A stretch of 64,000 nucleotides of DNA from Actinomadura parmotrematis (GCF_019458805.1 NZ_JAIBOA010000005.1:1-64000); one strand, 5' to 3'; shown: positions 1 to 8,815, counted from the first letter of the stretch. Numbers and translations: made by a program. Notes: generated from the sequence alone by a model not told the origin.

Positions 1-90
1 CCCGGGGGGGGGGCGCCCCCCCCCCCCCCCCCCCCCCCCCGCCCCGCCCCCCCCGGCGGGGGGGGCCCCCCCCGCCCCCGCCGCGACCTG
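1..90. other. G/C homopolymer run at the window edge
   Basis: The first 90 bases are almost only C and G, including a C run of nearly thirty bases and several G runs. This interrupts what is otherwise a well-behaved kinase reading frame on the minus strand. Nothing about it looks like coding or regulatory DNA. The simplest reading is a low-quality contig end or a mis-assembled G/C tract; a true simple-sequence tract is possible but less likely. Confidence 0.6.
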
Positions 91-705
91 CAACGCCCCC
101 GCGCGCACCGCCAGCAGCGCCAGCTCGTGGCCGAGCGAGTCGTGCATGTCGCGCGCGATGCGCGCCCGCTCGCGCAGCCGCGCCCGCTCGGCCACCATCC
201 GCTGCTCGCGCTCCAGCCGCGCCGCCCGCTCCCACCCTGCGTGCAGCAGCGCCGTGTACTGGCGCCACGACCGGCCCGCCAGCCACGGCAGCACGCCCAG
301 CAGCACCAGCCACACCGTCAGCGGGAACCACGACGTCACCGCCACCCCGCGCGCCAGGTTCCAGCCCGCACCCGCCACCAGCACCGCCACGAACACCGCC
401 GGGAACGGCCACAGCGCCGCCGACCGCCGCCCCGCCAGGTAGGCCACCACCGGCAGCCCGAACACGAAATTGCCGTGCACTGCCGTCAGCAGCAGGACCG
501 CCGCCAGCGGCACCACCGGCCACCGCCGCCCGGCCGCCACCGCGGCGGCCAGCACCACCAGCCCCGCCGGCTGCGCCCACCACCGCATCCGGTCCGCCTG
601 CTGCGGCCATCCCGCACCCGCCACCACCGGCACGGCCAGCACCAGCCACAGGGCCGCGTCCACCAGCACCGCCACCGGACGCGCCCGCCCCATCCACGCC
701 GTCAT
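1..705 (-). CDS. Sensor histidine kinase, N-terminal part (truncated by window edge)
   Basis: This is the N-terminal part of a membrane histidine kinase of the HisKA_3 type (NarL/DesK-like). The minus-strand frame starts at ATG 705 and opens with several hydrophobic segments over about 130 residues. An Arg/Glu-rich linker follows, then the phosphoacceptor motif ARDMHDSLGHELALL with His188. Kinases of this class normally continue into an HATPase domain and pair with a LuxR-type response regulator; both would lie off the left edge. The last 90 bases of the frame run through a G/C homopolymer, so the true sequence beyond about residue 205 cannot be trusted. The start is the first ATG after a non-coding stretch; no strong ribosome site is visible. 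Confidence 0.8.
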   Translation of the reverse strand, partial: MTAWMGRARPVAVLVDAALWLVLAVPVVAGAGWPQQADRMRWWAQPAGLVVLAAAVAAGRRWPVVPLAAVLLLTAVHGNFVFGLPVVAYLAGRRSAALWPFPAVFVAVLVAGAGWNLARGVAVTSWFPLTVWLVLLGVLPWLAGRSWRQYTALLHAGWERAARLEREQRMVAERARLRERARIARDMHDSLGHELALLAVRAGALQVAAGAGGAPPAGGGGAGGGGGGGGRPPPG

Positions 706-828
706 CGGCCCCACGCTACAAGCCGCCCACCAGCGGTCGATACTGCCGAAAGTCAGGTCCACCGGGCCGCCGGCGCCCCGCGCAAGAGGGCGACGGGACA
801 GGGGCGCGGGGCGGGAGAGACGGGGGGA

Positions 829-1455
829 TCAGCCGGTCACGGGGACCTCGGTGTAGCCGCGGGCGCCCTCGCTCAGCCGTGCGCGGCCCGCCGTCGCCTC
901 ACCCGCCCACGCCGCGAACTCGGCGGCCCGCTCCAGCGCGACGGGCACATCGACCTGCACGTCCGCGCCGTAGCGCACCTCGGTCGGCTGGAGTCCGCGC
1001 GCGTGCAGATCGCCCAGGAAGCGGCCCGCCGGCGCGTGCTCGAGCCGCACCGTCACCGTGACGACCGGCACCAGCTCGGCGATCCCCACCGCCTGCACCG
1101 CCGCCGCGACCACCTGCCCGTAGGCGCGCACCAGACCGCCCGCCCCCAGCTTCACCCCACCGAAATAGCGGGTCACCACCGCGGCGACGCCCGTCAGGCC
1201 GCGCCGCGTCAGCACCTCCAGCATCGGCACCCCGGCCGTGCCCGCCGGCTCCCCGTCGTCGCTGCTGCGCGTGAACTCCCCGCGCTCGCCCACCACGTAG
1301 GCGCTGCAGTTGTGGGCGGCCTCGCGGTGCGCGCGGCGCAGGCCCGCCACGAACGCGGCGGCCTCGGCCTCATCGCCCACCCGCGCCAGCGTGCACACGA
1401 ACCGCGACCGGCGCACCTGCAGCTCGGCCGCGCCGCCCGTGCGGACGGTGAACAC
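829..1455 (-). CDS. YigZ/IMPACT family protein (UPF0029)
   Basis: A 208-residue protein of the YigZ/IMPACT family. The N-terminal half carries the family core: RSRFVCTLARV near residue 16, then the HNCSAYVVG and SDDGEPAGTAGVPML stretches, and TRYFGGVKLGAGGL near residue 95. The C-terminal portion matches the smaller DUF1949-like domain. Bacterial members are of unsettled function; the fold resembles ribosomal S5 domain 2, and eukaryotic IMPACT acts in translational control. Length is normal for the family. It lies just upstream on the same strand of nothing obviously related; the downstream neighbour is the partial kinase. The family call is secure, the cellular role is not. Confidence 0.9.
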   Translation of the reverse strand: MFTVRTGGAAELQVRRSRFVCTLARVGDEAEAAAFVAGLRRAHREAAHNCSAYVVGERGEFTRSSDDGEPAGTAGVPMLEVLTRRGLTGVAAVVTRYFGGVKLGAGGLVRAYGQVVAAAVQAVGIAELVPVVTVTVRLEHAPAGRFLGDLHARGLQPTEVRYGADVQVDVPVALERAAEFAAWAGEATAGRARLSEGARGYTEVPVTG

Positions 1456-1465
1456 CCCGCCGGCC

Positions 1466-2377
1466 CTACCCTCCCGGGAACGGCCAGGGATTGGGACGGC
1501 ACCCCTGCAGCGACTTGGTCTGCTGCACCATCGTCGGCGCGAGCCGCCCGCGCCCCGGGCACTGCAGATGCCCGTGCCCGAGCGCGTGCCCCACCTCGTG
1601 ATTGATGACGTACTCGCGGTAGGTCACCAGGTCACGGCCGTAGGTGGCGGCCCCCAGCCCCCACCGGCGCGCGTTGATGACCGACCGCAGACCGCTACGG
1701 CACGACAGCTCACCGCCGGTGATCAGCGGCGCGCACATCCGGTCGGTCAGCGCCGGGCTCGACAGCGCCACCTTGAACCGCACCGGCCCCGACGACACCC
1801 GCTGGAACCGCATCCGCCCGCCGTGCCCCCACGACCGCGGATCGTTCAGCACCCGCTGCACCTGCGCGGCGAAGTCGGCGCCCTTGAACGGCAGCCCCCG
1901 CTCCACCTCGACCGCGTACCGCACCAGCGGCCCCCGCGACCCGCGCGGCGGCGCCGCCGACCCTCTCACCATCGCATACCGGCCCGACGCCGCCTGGGGC
2001 GAGCGGACCCGCGGCGGCTGCACCCGCCCGTTCACCACCGGACCCGACGCCGACGGCGATGACGACGATGACGACGGTGACGACGGTGAGGGCGTGGCGG
2101 AGCGCGAAGGGGCGGCCGGCGCCTGCGACGATCCGCCCGCCGAGGCGGCGGGAGCACCGGCGCCCGAGCCCGCCCGGTCCGGCTCGTCGCCCGGCAGCAG
2201 CGCCACCGCACCCGCGCCCGCGGCCAGCACCGCCGCCCCGGCGACCGCCGACAGCACCACCACCCGCCCGCGCCGCCCCCGCACGCGGGAACCGCGCGGC
2301 GGCACCGCGGGCACAGGCTCTTTGAGATCGTGCACGACACTCCGGTCAGTGATCGGTAAGGGGGAGTCACTGCGCAT
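1466..2377 (-). CDS. DUF3152 protein, membrane-anchored zinc-protease-like
   Basis: A 303-residue protein. A short basic cytoplasmic start (RVRGRRGRVVV) is followed by one hydrophobic segment around residues 35-55, then a Ser/Pro/Ala-rich linker of about 60 residues, and a C-terminal DUF3152 domain. The domain carries a zincin motif HEVGHALGHGH starting at His260 (HExxHxxGxxH), so it has the ligands for a metallopeptidase, with several Cys that could form disulfides outside the membrane. DUF3152 is typical of actinobacteria and its substrate is unknown. The start at 2377 is chosen because it begins just before the basic-hydrophobic anchor; the frame stays open further upstream through an 11-bp repeat array that is unlikely to be coding. 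Confidence 0.85.
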   Translation of the reverse strand: MRSDSPLPITDRSVVHDLKEPVPAVPPRGSRVRGRRGRVVVLSAVAGAAVLAAGAGAVALLPGDEPDRAGSGAGAPAASAGGSSQAPAAPSRSATPSPSSPSSSSSSPSASGPVVNGRVQPPRVRSPQAASGRYAMVRGSAAPPRGSRGPLVRYAVEVERGLPFKGADFAAQVQRVLNDPRSWGHGGRMRFQRVSSGPVRFKVALSSPALTDRMCAPLITGGELSCRSGLRSVINARRWGLGAATYGRDLVTYREYVINHEVGHALGHGHLQCPGRGRLAPTMVQQTKSLQGCRPNPWPFPGG

Positions 2378-3103
2378 CGTAACGGCCCCGCCCCACCGGC
2401 ACCCCCCGCCACACCCACCGCACCCGGCACGCCCGCTCGGCGCCCCGCCGTCCGGCCACCCGTCCAGCCGCCGCTCTGCGCCCGAGCCGACGACACGGAC
2501 ACCGCCGGGACGGCGCCGCCAACGCCTCACCCTCGCAGGGCCACCGCAGAAACGCCGCAGGAACACCGCAGGAACACCGCAGGAACACCGCAGGAACACC
2601 GCAGGAACACCGCACAGCCGTACACGCGCTGGCGAACCGCCGGCGAACCACCATCCCACCAACGGCGCACCCGACGGCCCACCCTCACGGCGATCGCTCA
2701 CCTGGCACCAGGGGCCTGGGGTCCTCGGACGCCGAAACGCCGACCGATTCGGCGGCCCGGCGCCCGACCTTGCGCACTACTCCCCCGGCGACGGCCGTCG
2801 GGTTCCGCCGCGCGTCCAACGGGACCACTGCACCGGGCGGGACCGGGCGCGGCGCGCGGTGGGCGCGCCGCGCCCATCGGCGGACGGCCCCGAACGCGCG
2901 CCCGAACGCGCGTCGCAAGACCGCGTCACGCCGTGGCCCGTCATGGGCGGGACGTGGGCGAGAACGCCCGGTCACGGGGCGAGAGCCGGCGGGCGGGCAC
3001 GGGAGGCGTGGGAGCGGCCGGTCCGGCGGGCCGGGCAGGGCGGTATGCGGCGATGCGCGGCGGCGTGCGGAACGTTCCAGGGCGGGCCGTGTCCGCGCGC
3101 GGC
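2378..3103. other. Long intergenic region with short repeats
   Basis: 726 bases without a convincing gene, between DUF3152 (reading left) and the HAD phosphatase (its 3' end). It holds the 11-bp tandem array at 2547-2612, a near-duplicate 12-mer at 2891-2912, and a perfect 10-bp palindrome GGAACGTTCC at 3069-3078, just past the stop of the HAD gene. Open frames across it have arginine/proline-rich, shadow-like translations. Promoter elements for DUF3152 should lie in its left part, but I see no clear -10/-35 pair. Confidence 0.5.
2547..2612. repeat. 11-bp tandem repeat, five perfect copies plus one degenerate
   Basis: Unit CAGGAACACCG. Perfect copies start at 2558, 2569, 2580, 2591 and 2602; a degenerate copy (two mismatches) occupies 2547-2557. 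The array sits about 170 bp upstream of the DUF3152 start. An 11-bp period is close to one helical turn, so it could place identical sites on one face of the DNA, or it may be simple slippage. If the DUF3152 frame really began further upstream, the repeats would encode a hydrophobic Val-Phe-Leu pattern, which looks unlike a real protein. Confidence 0.85.
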
Positions 3104-3889
3104 TCAGCCGTCGACCAGGTCCACCACGTCGGCGATCGAGTCCACCACCCGCGTCGGCCGGAACGGGAAGCGCTCCACGTCCTCCTTGCGGGTCACCCCC
3201 GACAGCACCAGGATCGTCTCCAGCCCCGCCTCCACGCCCGCCACGACGTCGGTGTCCATCCGGTCGCCGATCATCACGGTGCTCTCGGAGTGCGCCCCCA
3301 CCACGTTCAGCGCGGTGCGCATCATCAGCGGGTTGGGCTTGCCCACGAAGTAGGGCGCCACCCCCGTCGCCTTGGTGATCATCGCGGCGACCGCGCCCGT
3401 CGCCGGCAGCGACCCCTCGGTCGAGGGACCGATCGGGTCGGGGTTGGTGGCCACGAACCGCGCGCCCCGCTCGATCAGCCGGATCGCCCGGGTGATCTGG
3501 GAGAAGCTGTAGGTGCGGGTCTCCCCCAGCACCACGTAGTCGGGGCTGAGGTCGGTCAGCACGTACCCGGCCTCGTGCAGCGCGGTGGTCAGCCCCGCCT
3601 CGCCGATGACGTAGGCGGTGCCCTCGGGCCGCTGCTGGGACAGGAACGCCGCGGTCGCCAGCGCCGAGGTGAAGATCGCGTCGGCGGGGACGTCCAGCCC
3701 GAGCTGCGCCAGCCGCGCCGACAGGTCGCGGCGGGTGTAGATGGAGTTGTTGGTCAGGACCAGGAACGCCCGGCCCGAGTCCTTCAGCCGCTGCACGAAC
3801 TCGGCGGCGCCGGGGATCGCCTGCCCCTCGTGCACCAGCACCCCGTCCATGTCCGACAACCACGACTCGATCGGCCTGCGCTCGCTCAT
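3104..3889 (-). CDS. HAD-IIA family sugar-phosphate/nucleotide phosphatase (NagD-like)
   Basis: A 261-residue haloacid dehalogenase-superfamily phosphatase of subclass IIA. Motif I is SDMDGVL with nucleophile Asp13 and acid Asp15. Motif II is the LTNNS stretch, motif III the Lys in VGKPNP, and motif IV GDRMDTD near residue 205. The capping domain lies between motifs II and III, as in NagD and p-nitrophenyl phosphatases. These enzymes hydrolyse small phosphate esters such as UMP or sugar phosphates; the substrate here is unknown. ATG 3889 begins exactly before the conserved start of the fold; the frame is open upstream, but that part is proline/alanine-rich and not family-like. Confidence 0.9.
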   Translation of the reverse strand: MSERRPIESWLSDMDGVLVHEGQAIPGAAEFVQRLKDSGRAFLVLTNNSIYTRRDLSARLAQLGLDVPADAIFTSALATAAFLSQQRPEGTAYVIGEAGLTTALHEAGYVLTDLSPDYVVLGETRTYSFSQITRAIRLIERGARFVATNPDPIGPSTEGSLPATGAVAAMITKATGVAPYFVGKPNPLMMRTALNVVGAHSESTVMIGDRMDTDVVAGVEAGLETILVLSGVTRKEDVERFPFRPTRVVDSIADVVDLVDG

Positions 3890-4106
3890 GGCGCCATCAT
3901 CGCAGCACCCCGCCCCCGCCGCCGCACACCGCCCCGCCGCCGGCCGGGGCGCCGAGGCCGTCATCGACGTGCCCGGGCGGTGCGCCGCCGGGGCGTGCGG
4001 GTCCACAGCGGCGTGCGCGCCGCGTTGTGACGGGGACGCGCGCCGCGCCGCGGCCGCCCGGCCGCCCGGGGCCCGAGGTTGACCCGGCGCCGCCCCCGGG
4101 AGCACA

Positions 4107-4120
4107 GTGATCCACATCAC
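4107..4120 (+). promoter_or_regulatory. Crp/Fnr-type palindrome upstream of acyl-CoA synthetase
   Basis: The sequence GTGATCCACATCAC is GTGA-N6-TCAC, the core of actinobacterial Crp (cAMP receptor) boxes. It lies 17 bp upstream of the synthetase ATG and directly before the GGGAGGAG ribosome site. At this position it would overlap or follow the transcription start, which suggests repression if occupied. The match is seen in the sequence; binding is inference. Confidence 0.5.
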
Positions 4121-4137
4121 GCCCCGGGAGGAGCACC

Positions 4138-5874
4138 ATGACGACCCTGGCGCAGGCCCGCGACGCCCTGACCGGCCCCGGCGGGCCCTTCGAGATGGAC
4201 ACCGTCGCCATCCGCGGCGTCCCCACCCGCGTCTGGCGGCACGCGCCCACCACCCTGGCCGACATCGCCGAGGTCTCGCGCGGCCACGGCGACGCCCCCT
4301 TCCTGATCTACGGCGAGGAGCGCCTGTCGTTCGCCGACCACCACGCCTGGGCGCTGCGCTTCGCCCGCCACCTGGCCGCCGACCTGGGCGTGGCCAAGGG
4401 CGACCGCGTCGCCATCGCCATGCGCAACCACCCCGAATGGTCGGTGGCCTTCTTCGGCGCCGCGCTCGCCGGCGCCGTCGTGGTCCCCCTCAACGCCTGG
4501 TGGAGCGCGGACGAGCTGGCCTACGGGCTGCGCGACAGCGGCGCCCGCGTCCTGGTCGCCGACCCCCAGCGCGCCGAGCGCCTGGCCGGAGTCCTGCCCG
4601 GACTGGACCTCACCCTGCTGGTCGCCCGCGCCACCGGCCCCCTGCCCCAGGGCGCCCGGCCCTTCGAGCAGGCCCAGACCGGCCCGCGCCCCGGCGCGCC
4701 CGCCGTCCCCGTCGCCCTGGACCCGGAGGACCCGGCGACGATCTTCTACACCTCCGGCACCACCGGACGCCCCAAGGGCGCCCTGGGCAGCCACCGCAAC
4801 ATCGCCGGCAACCCCGTCAACATCGCCTACGGGGTGTTCTCCGGCGCCCTGCGCGCCGGCCGCACCCTGCAAGAGCTGGCCGCCCCCCAACCGCGCGTCA
4901 CCCTGCTGAGCGTCCCGTTCTTCCACGCCACCGGCTGCCACTCGGTCCTGGTCGGCAGCGCCCTGCAGGGCGGCACCGTGGTGCTGATGCACAAATGGGA
5001 CGCCGAGCAGGCCCTGCGGCTCATCGAACGCGAGCGCGTCACCGGCTTCGGCGGCGTGCCGACCATGGCCTGGCAGGTCCTGGACCACCCCCGCTTCGCC
5101 GACTACGACACCTCCAGCCTCACCGGCGTGTCCTACGGCGGCGCGCCCGCCGCCCCCGCCCTGCTGCGCACCATCGGCGAGCGCCTGCCCCAACGCACCG
5201 CCGGCAACGGCTACGGCCTCACCGAGACCTCCTCGGTCACCACCTACAACTCCGGCGCCAACTACGCCGAGCACCCCGACAGCGTCGGACCGCCCGTCGC
5301 GGTCTGCGACGTCAAGGTCGTCGACCCCGGCGCCGGCGCCGACGCCGCCGACGCCGCCGACGGCGGGGAGCCGCTGCCCAACGGACAGGTCGGGGAGCTG
5401 CTCATCAAGGGCCCCAACGTCATCAAGGGCTACTGGAACCGCCCCGAGGCCACCGCCGCCGCCTTCACCGGCGGCTGGTTCCGCTCGGGCGACCTGGCCC
5501 GCATCGACGACGACGGCTTCGTCTACATCGTCGACCGCGCCAAGGACATGCTGATCCGCGGCGGCGAGAACGTCTACTGCGCCGAGGTCGAGGCCGCCCT
5601 GCACGAGCACCCCGCCATCGACGACTGCGCCGTCATCGGCATCCCCGACCCCGTCCTGGGCGAGCAGGTCGGCGCCGTCGTGCACACCCGCCCCGGCACC
5701 GACCCCGCCGACGTCACCACCGAGGCCGTGCGGGCGTTCCTGGACGGCCGCATCGCCGCCTTCAAGATCCCGGTGCGGGTGTGGGCGCGGACCGGGGAGC
5801 TGCCCCGCAACGCCAACGGCAAGCTGCTGAAGACCCGCCTGCGCGACGAGCTCCTCCCGCCCCCCACCGCATGA
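4138..5874 (+). CDS. Acyl-CoA synthetase (AMP-forming fatty acid-CoA ligase)
   Basis: A 578-residue ANL-superfamily ligase that activates a carboxylic acid as acyl-AMP and then transfers it to CoA. The P-loop-like AMP motif [11 protein letters not shown] lies near residue 203, GYGLTETSS near 360, the hinge-region [21 protein letters not shown] near 455, and the C-terminal catalytic Lys in NANGKLLKT near 560. Length fits fatty-acid ligases of the FadD type, but the chain length preferred cannot be read off. A short Asp/Ala-rich insert near residue 400 ([10 protein letters not shown]) is unusual. A strong ribosome site (GGGAGGAG, 4 bases before ATG) fixes the start. A Crp-like palindrome sits just upstream, and RidA follows in the same direction. 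Confidence 0.92.
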   Translation: MTTLAQARDALTGPGGPFEMDTVAIRGVPTRVWRHAPTTLADIAEVSRGHGDAPFLIYGEERLSFADHHAWALRFARHLAADLGVAKGDRVAIAMRNHPEWSVAFFGAALAGAVVVPLNAWWSADELAYGLRDSGARVLVADPQRAERLAGVLPGLDLTLLVARATGPLPQGARPFEQAQTGPRPGAPAVPVALDPEDPATIFYTSGTTGRPKGALGSHRNIAGNPVNIAYGVFSGALRAGRTLQELAAPQPRVTLLSVPFFHATGCHSVLVGSALQGGTVVLMHKWDAEQALRLIERERVTGFGGVPTMAWQVLDHPRFADYDTSSLTGVSYGGAPAAPALLRTIGERLPQRTAGNGYGLTETSSVTTYNSGANYAEHPDSVGPPVAVCDVKVVDPGAGADAADAADGGEPLPNGQVGELLIKGPNVIKGYWNRPEATAAAFTGGWFRSGDLARIDDDGFVYIVDRAKDMLIRGGENVYCAEVEAALHEHPAIDDCAVIGIPDPVLGEQVGAVVHTRPGTDPADVTTEAVRAFLDGRIAAFKIPVRVWARTGELPRNANGKLLKTRLRDELLPPPTA

Positions 5875-5922
5875 TCGGCCGCATGATCGGCCGCGGGGGA
5901 GGGCGGGGCTACAGTGGTGCCG

Positions 5923-6360
5923 GTGAGCGACGAGCACCTGCGCACCGGCACCGGCACCGGCATCCGCCAGTACGCCCCGCCCGGCCTGGCCCCCGGCAAC
6001 GGCTACAGCCACGCCGTCTCGGTCGAGGTCCCCGGCCGCCTGGTCGCCGTCAGCGGCCAGATCGCCCTGGACGCCGACGGCCGGCTGGTCGGCGCCGGCG
6101 ACGCCGGCGCCCAGACCCGCCGCGTCCTGGCCAACGTGCACACCGCGCTGCGCGAGGCCGGCGCCGGCTGGGAGCACGTGGTCAAGCTCGGCTACTACCT
6201 GCGCGACCTGGCCGACCTGCCGGCCGTGCGCGCTGCCCGCGACCAGACCCTGCCCGCCGGCATCGCCCCCGCCTCCACCCTCGTCCAGGTCGCCGGCCTC
6301 ATCCGCGACGACCTGCTGGTGGAGATCGACGCCCTGGCCGTCGTCCCCCTGCACCCCTGA
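5923..6360 (+). CDS. RidA family protein (YjgF/YER057c/UK114)
   Basis: RidA-type protein of about 145 residues. Members hydrolyse reactive enamine/imine intermediates released by PLP enzymes, or act in related catabolic steps. Family features visible are the N-terminal YSHAVSVEVPGRLVAVSGQ, the QTRRVLANVHTALREAG helix, and the conserved Arg of the active site (VRAARDQTL) before PASTLVQVAGL. The start is set at GTG 5923 because a TACAGT box at 5910-5915 lies 7 bases before it, the spacing of a leaderless actinobacterial promoter; an upstream GTG at 5914 falls inside that box. It follows the acyl-CoA synthetase by 48 bp but probably has its own promoter. Confidence 0.88.
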   Translation: MSDEHLRTGTGTGIRQYAPPGLAPGNGYSHAVSVEVPGRLVAVSGQIALDADGRLVGAGDAGAQTRRVLANVHTALREAGAGWEHVVKLGYYLRDLADLPAVRAARDQTLPAGIAPASTLVQVAGLIRDDLLVEIDALAVVPLHP

Positions 6361-6577
6361 CCGACCCCGGCCCGGCCGGATCCGCAGACCTGGCCCGCAG
6401 ACCTGGCCCCGACCGGCCTGCGCACCAGGCCAAGGGCAGCGTGCGAACTCGGCCGAGGCCGGCCTGCGCACCGGCGCCCGGACCAAGCCGCGTGCCGGGG
6501 CCGGGCAGGAAGACGCCGGGGCGGCCGCGCTCGCACGCGCCCGCCCCGGCGCCCCGGACCCGCCCGCCCGGCAGCGG

Positions 6578-7153
6578 TCAGACGCTCACTCCGAAATCGG
6601 CGGCGATGCCCGCCAGCCCCGAGGCATAGCCCTGGCCCACCGCGCGGAACTTCCACTCCGCGCCGTTGCGGTACAGCTCGCCGAACACCATCGCGGTCTC
6701 GGTCGAGGCGTCCTCCGACAGGTCGTAGCGGGCGATCTCGCCGCCGCCGGCCTGGTTGACCACCCGGATGAAGGCGTTGCGGACCTGCCCGAAGTTCTGC
6801 GACCGCCCGTCGGCGTCGTAGATCGACACCGGGAAGACGATCTTGGCGGCCTCGGCCGGCACCGCCGCCAGGTCCACCTTGATCTGCTCGTCGTCGCCCT
6901 CGCCCTCACCGGTCAGGTTGTCACCGGTGTGCTCCACCGAACCGTCGGGGCTCTTGAGGTTGTTGAAGAACACGAAGTGCTGGTCCGACAGCACCTTGCC
7001 CTCGCCCGAGACCACCAGCGCGCTGGCGTCCAGGTCGAAGTCGGTCCCGGTCGTGGTCCGCACGTCCCAGCCGAGGCCCACCACGACCGCGGTCAGTCCG
7101 GGAGCCTCCTTGGTCAGCGAGACGTTGCCGCCCTTGCTCAGACTGACACCCAC
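6578..7153 (-). CDS. terD: TerD family protein (tellurium resistance/stress)
   Basis: A 191-residue TerD-domain protein covering the whole domain. It begins [20 protein letters not shown], the classic TerD/TerE opening, followed by the calcium-site region [40 protein letters not shown], and the Asp/Glu-rich [14 protein letters not shown]. The C terminus [21 protein letters not shown] is also typical. TerD proteins bind calcium and are linked to tellurite, phage and general stress tolerance. Actinomycetes carry many single copies unlinked to a full ter operon, as here. A GGAAGGTGG ribosome site precedes ATG 7153. Confidence 0.95.
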   Translation of the reverse strand: MGVSLSKGGNVSLTKEAPGLTAVVVGLGWDVRTTTGTDFDLDASALVVSGEGKVLSDQHFVFFNNLKSPDGSVEHTGDNLTGEGEGDDEQIKVDLAAVPAEAAKIVFPVSIYDADGRSQNFGQVRNAFIRVVNQAGGGEIARYDLSEDASTETAMVFGELYRNGAEWKFRAVGQGYASGLAGIAADFGVSV

Positions 7154-7204
7154 TGTTGTCCACCTTCCGTATCGCGACCCGAACGCGGGCGCTCACCGCC
7201 CGCA

Positions 7205-7230
7205 CGTTCTGTAACCAAGAACGGTAACCA
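7205..7230. promoter_or_regulatory. Direct and inverted repeats upstream of terD
   Basis: Two copies of GTAACCA at 7211-7217 and 7224-7230 form a 13-bp-period direct repeat. CGTTCT at 7205-7210 and AGAACG at 7218-7223 form an interleaved inverted repeat. They lie 50-75 bp upstream of the terD start, where a regulator could act. No clear -10/-35 pair was recognised. Confidence 0.35.
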
Positions 7231-7337
7231 ACCGGCGCTGGTTCCACCCGCCGCCACGAGGACCCCGACGCGACCCGCACCGGCACCGGCACCGTCCCCC
7301 GGCCCGTCCCCTCCTGCCCGCCGCGAGACCTTCCGAC

Positions 7338-8296
7338 TCATGCCCGGTGCGCTTGCGGCAGGCGCACGACGGCGGCACCGGCCTGGGACTCCCCGAACTC
7401 CCAGCCCGCCACCAGCGAGCACCCGAGCGGTTCCAGGACGTCGGGCACGGGCCAGTGGTCGGTGCCGCATCGGTGCCGCAGTAGAAGCCGCCCTCGCTGC
7501 GCGCGGCGTCCGGCGTGCGGCACAGCAGCCGCAGACGCTCGCCAAGGGCGGGAGGGGAGACCGCCTCCAGCCGCTCCCGCCAGCGCTCGTCGGTCGAGCC
7601 GGGCCGCGCGGCCTCGCGCGCCGCCACCAGGTGGCCGGGGCCGCGCCCGGTGAACGTCGCCGCCCGCATCGCCCCCTCCAGGGTCCCGTCGGTGGCCACG
7701 CGCAGCAGCACCGCCAGCCACCCGTTCAGCTTCCTGGCCCTCCTGCCCGTGAAGTCGACGCCGTGACGGCCCAGCAGCGGTCCCAGCCGCGCCCCCGACA
7801 CCACGGCCTCACCGTCTTGCTCTCAGCAAGACGCCGCCCGCAGGTCGGCGACGAAGGCGTCGTCGAACGGCCGCGGGCCCTTGTGCCCGCCCTCGCCCCA
7901 CGGCCCGGTCCCGGCCAGCAGGTCGGGGTCGAAGCAGAACAGCGACGCGCCGACATCGAACCGCCACGGATAAGGCGAGAAGGGGAACTCCTCCTCCTCG
8001 GCCTCCGGCAGCAGCCGCGGCTCCCGGGCCGCCAGCGCCTCGGGCGTCGCCCAGCGGCAGGGGAACAGGAACTCATCGAACGACTCCGAGGCGTAGTACA
8101 CCCCGTAGCGGGCGGCCGGGTCACCGGCCGGCCGCCCGCCGAGCAGAAGCGCGAAGGCATCGCTCAGCGCCTCGTCCCAGTCGCCGGGAGCGGCCTGCGG
8201 GGACGTTTCGGCCGTCCTGATCGGTGCTCCCCGGACAGGACCGGCGGAACCGGCGGAACGTGACATCGACCGCACCCTGGCCACCCCCGCCGACAC
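7338..8296 (-). pseudogene. Disrupted hypothetical gene: in-frame stop plus 11-bp duplication frameshift
   Basis: Two minus-strand pieces belong to one gene. The first (start GTG 8296 or later) runs to a TGA at 7823-7825 after VADLRAASC. Reading straight on in the same frame gives EQDGEAVVSGARLGPLL and a further 110 sensible residues. At 7459-7480 an exact tandem duplication of TCGGTGCCGCA (11 bp) shifts the frame; deleting one copy restores GFYCGTDHWPVPDVLEPLGC and an end at 7338. Outside these lesions codon use is like the neighbours. The product is a soluble, acidic protein that I do not recognise. It may be a recent pseudogene, or two short proteins if the internal GTG at 7804 is used. 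Confidence 0.7.
7459..7480. repeat. Exact 11-bp tandem duplication inside a coding frame
   Basis: TCGGTGCCGCA occurs twice back to back (7459-7469 and 7470-7480). Because 11 is not a multiple of three, it throws the minus-strand frame. With one copy removed the protein reads through smoothly, so the duplication looks like a recent slippage event or an assembly or sequencing error. Confidence 0.85.
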
Positions 8297-8419
8297 CGGG
8301 CCGGACCGGCTACGGCGCGGGACGGCGCGTGCCGGTCAGGGCGACTTCGGGCGCGGGCGTCCGCCGGTCCGTCGCGGGCCGCACCGGCGGACCCGGTGTG
8401 CGGCAGCGCGGCCAGGAGC

Positions 8420-8538
8420 CGCAGTTTCTCGTCGCTGTCACTGCCCTTCTCATGCACCGCTGGACCGAACGCGACGGCACCCACGACGACCTCGTCGCAC
8501 AGCGATCCCAGGCCCTGGCCATGCTCCCCGACCGCTAA
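8420..8538 (+). pseudogene. Possible fragment of a TPR-like protein (C-terminal end)
   Basis: The plus frame ending at TAA 8538 reads like the last helices of a tetratricopeptide-type protein: FLVAVTALLMHRWTERD, a short acidic loop, then a helix ending in SQALAMLPDR. Codon third positions stay mostly G/C. Upstream in the same frame the translation loses protein character, so only a fragment remains. It is followed by an 18-bp-arm hairpin. The frame could also be chance; the call rests on residue pattern only. Confidence 0.3.
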
Positions 8539-8703
8539 GGCCGACACCCCTGCTTCCCGGCCGGCGACCTCATCACTCCTCATCGCTCCTCGCCCGAACC
8601 CCGCCACCCGAACGGCCTCGCCCTGCGCGGCCCGCCGCCGGACGGCGACGGCTTCAGCGGCGGACGCTCTCCGGTTTCCGGCGTCCTGAACCCGATCCGC
8701 CCG

Positions 8704-8744
8704 CTGTGAAGGCCCGGCCCGGCATGCGGGCCGGGCCTTCACAG
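8704..8744. terminator. Strong hairpin, likely bidirectional terminator
   Basis: Perfect 18-bp inverted repeat (CTGTGAAGGCCCGGCCCG and its complement) around a 5-base loop GCATG. It lies 72 bp past the 3' end of the minus-strand acyl-CoA oxidase gene and 165 bp past the plus-strand fragment, so it can stop transcription from both sides. There is no T tract, which is common for actinomycete terminators. The rest of the 8297-8815 gap shows nothing further that I can support. Confidence 0.75.
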
Positions 8745-8815
8745 TCCCCGCCGCCCGAAGGCGGGCGGAGAGGGTCCAGCGGGCCGCCCGGGGCGCGGCG
8801 GCGGAGGCGGGGCGG

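Noticed and set aside
2685..3103. Minus-strand open frame continuing into the HAD gene region
   Set aside because: Arg/Gly/Ala shadow of the HAD gene frame with no start signal or motif.
6382..6407. 13-bp tandem duplication (CCGCAGACCTGGC) between RidA and terD
   Set aside because: Only two copies, in a GC-rich spacer with other partial repeats; no gene or site is affected, so not reported as a finding.
4107..6629. Long plus-strand frame of 840 codons and a 789-codon frame on the other strand across the acyl-CoA synthetase
   Set aside because: Both give Arg/Pro/His- or Gly/Ala-rich translations typical of antisense or shifted reading of GC-rich genes; the ligase frame between them carries all motifs.
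7820..7845. In-frame TGA followed by a hairpin, considered as a selenocysteine site
   Set aside because: The hairpin includes the TGA itself instead of following it at the usual distance, no selenoprotein family is recognised, and the same gene carries a second lesion.
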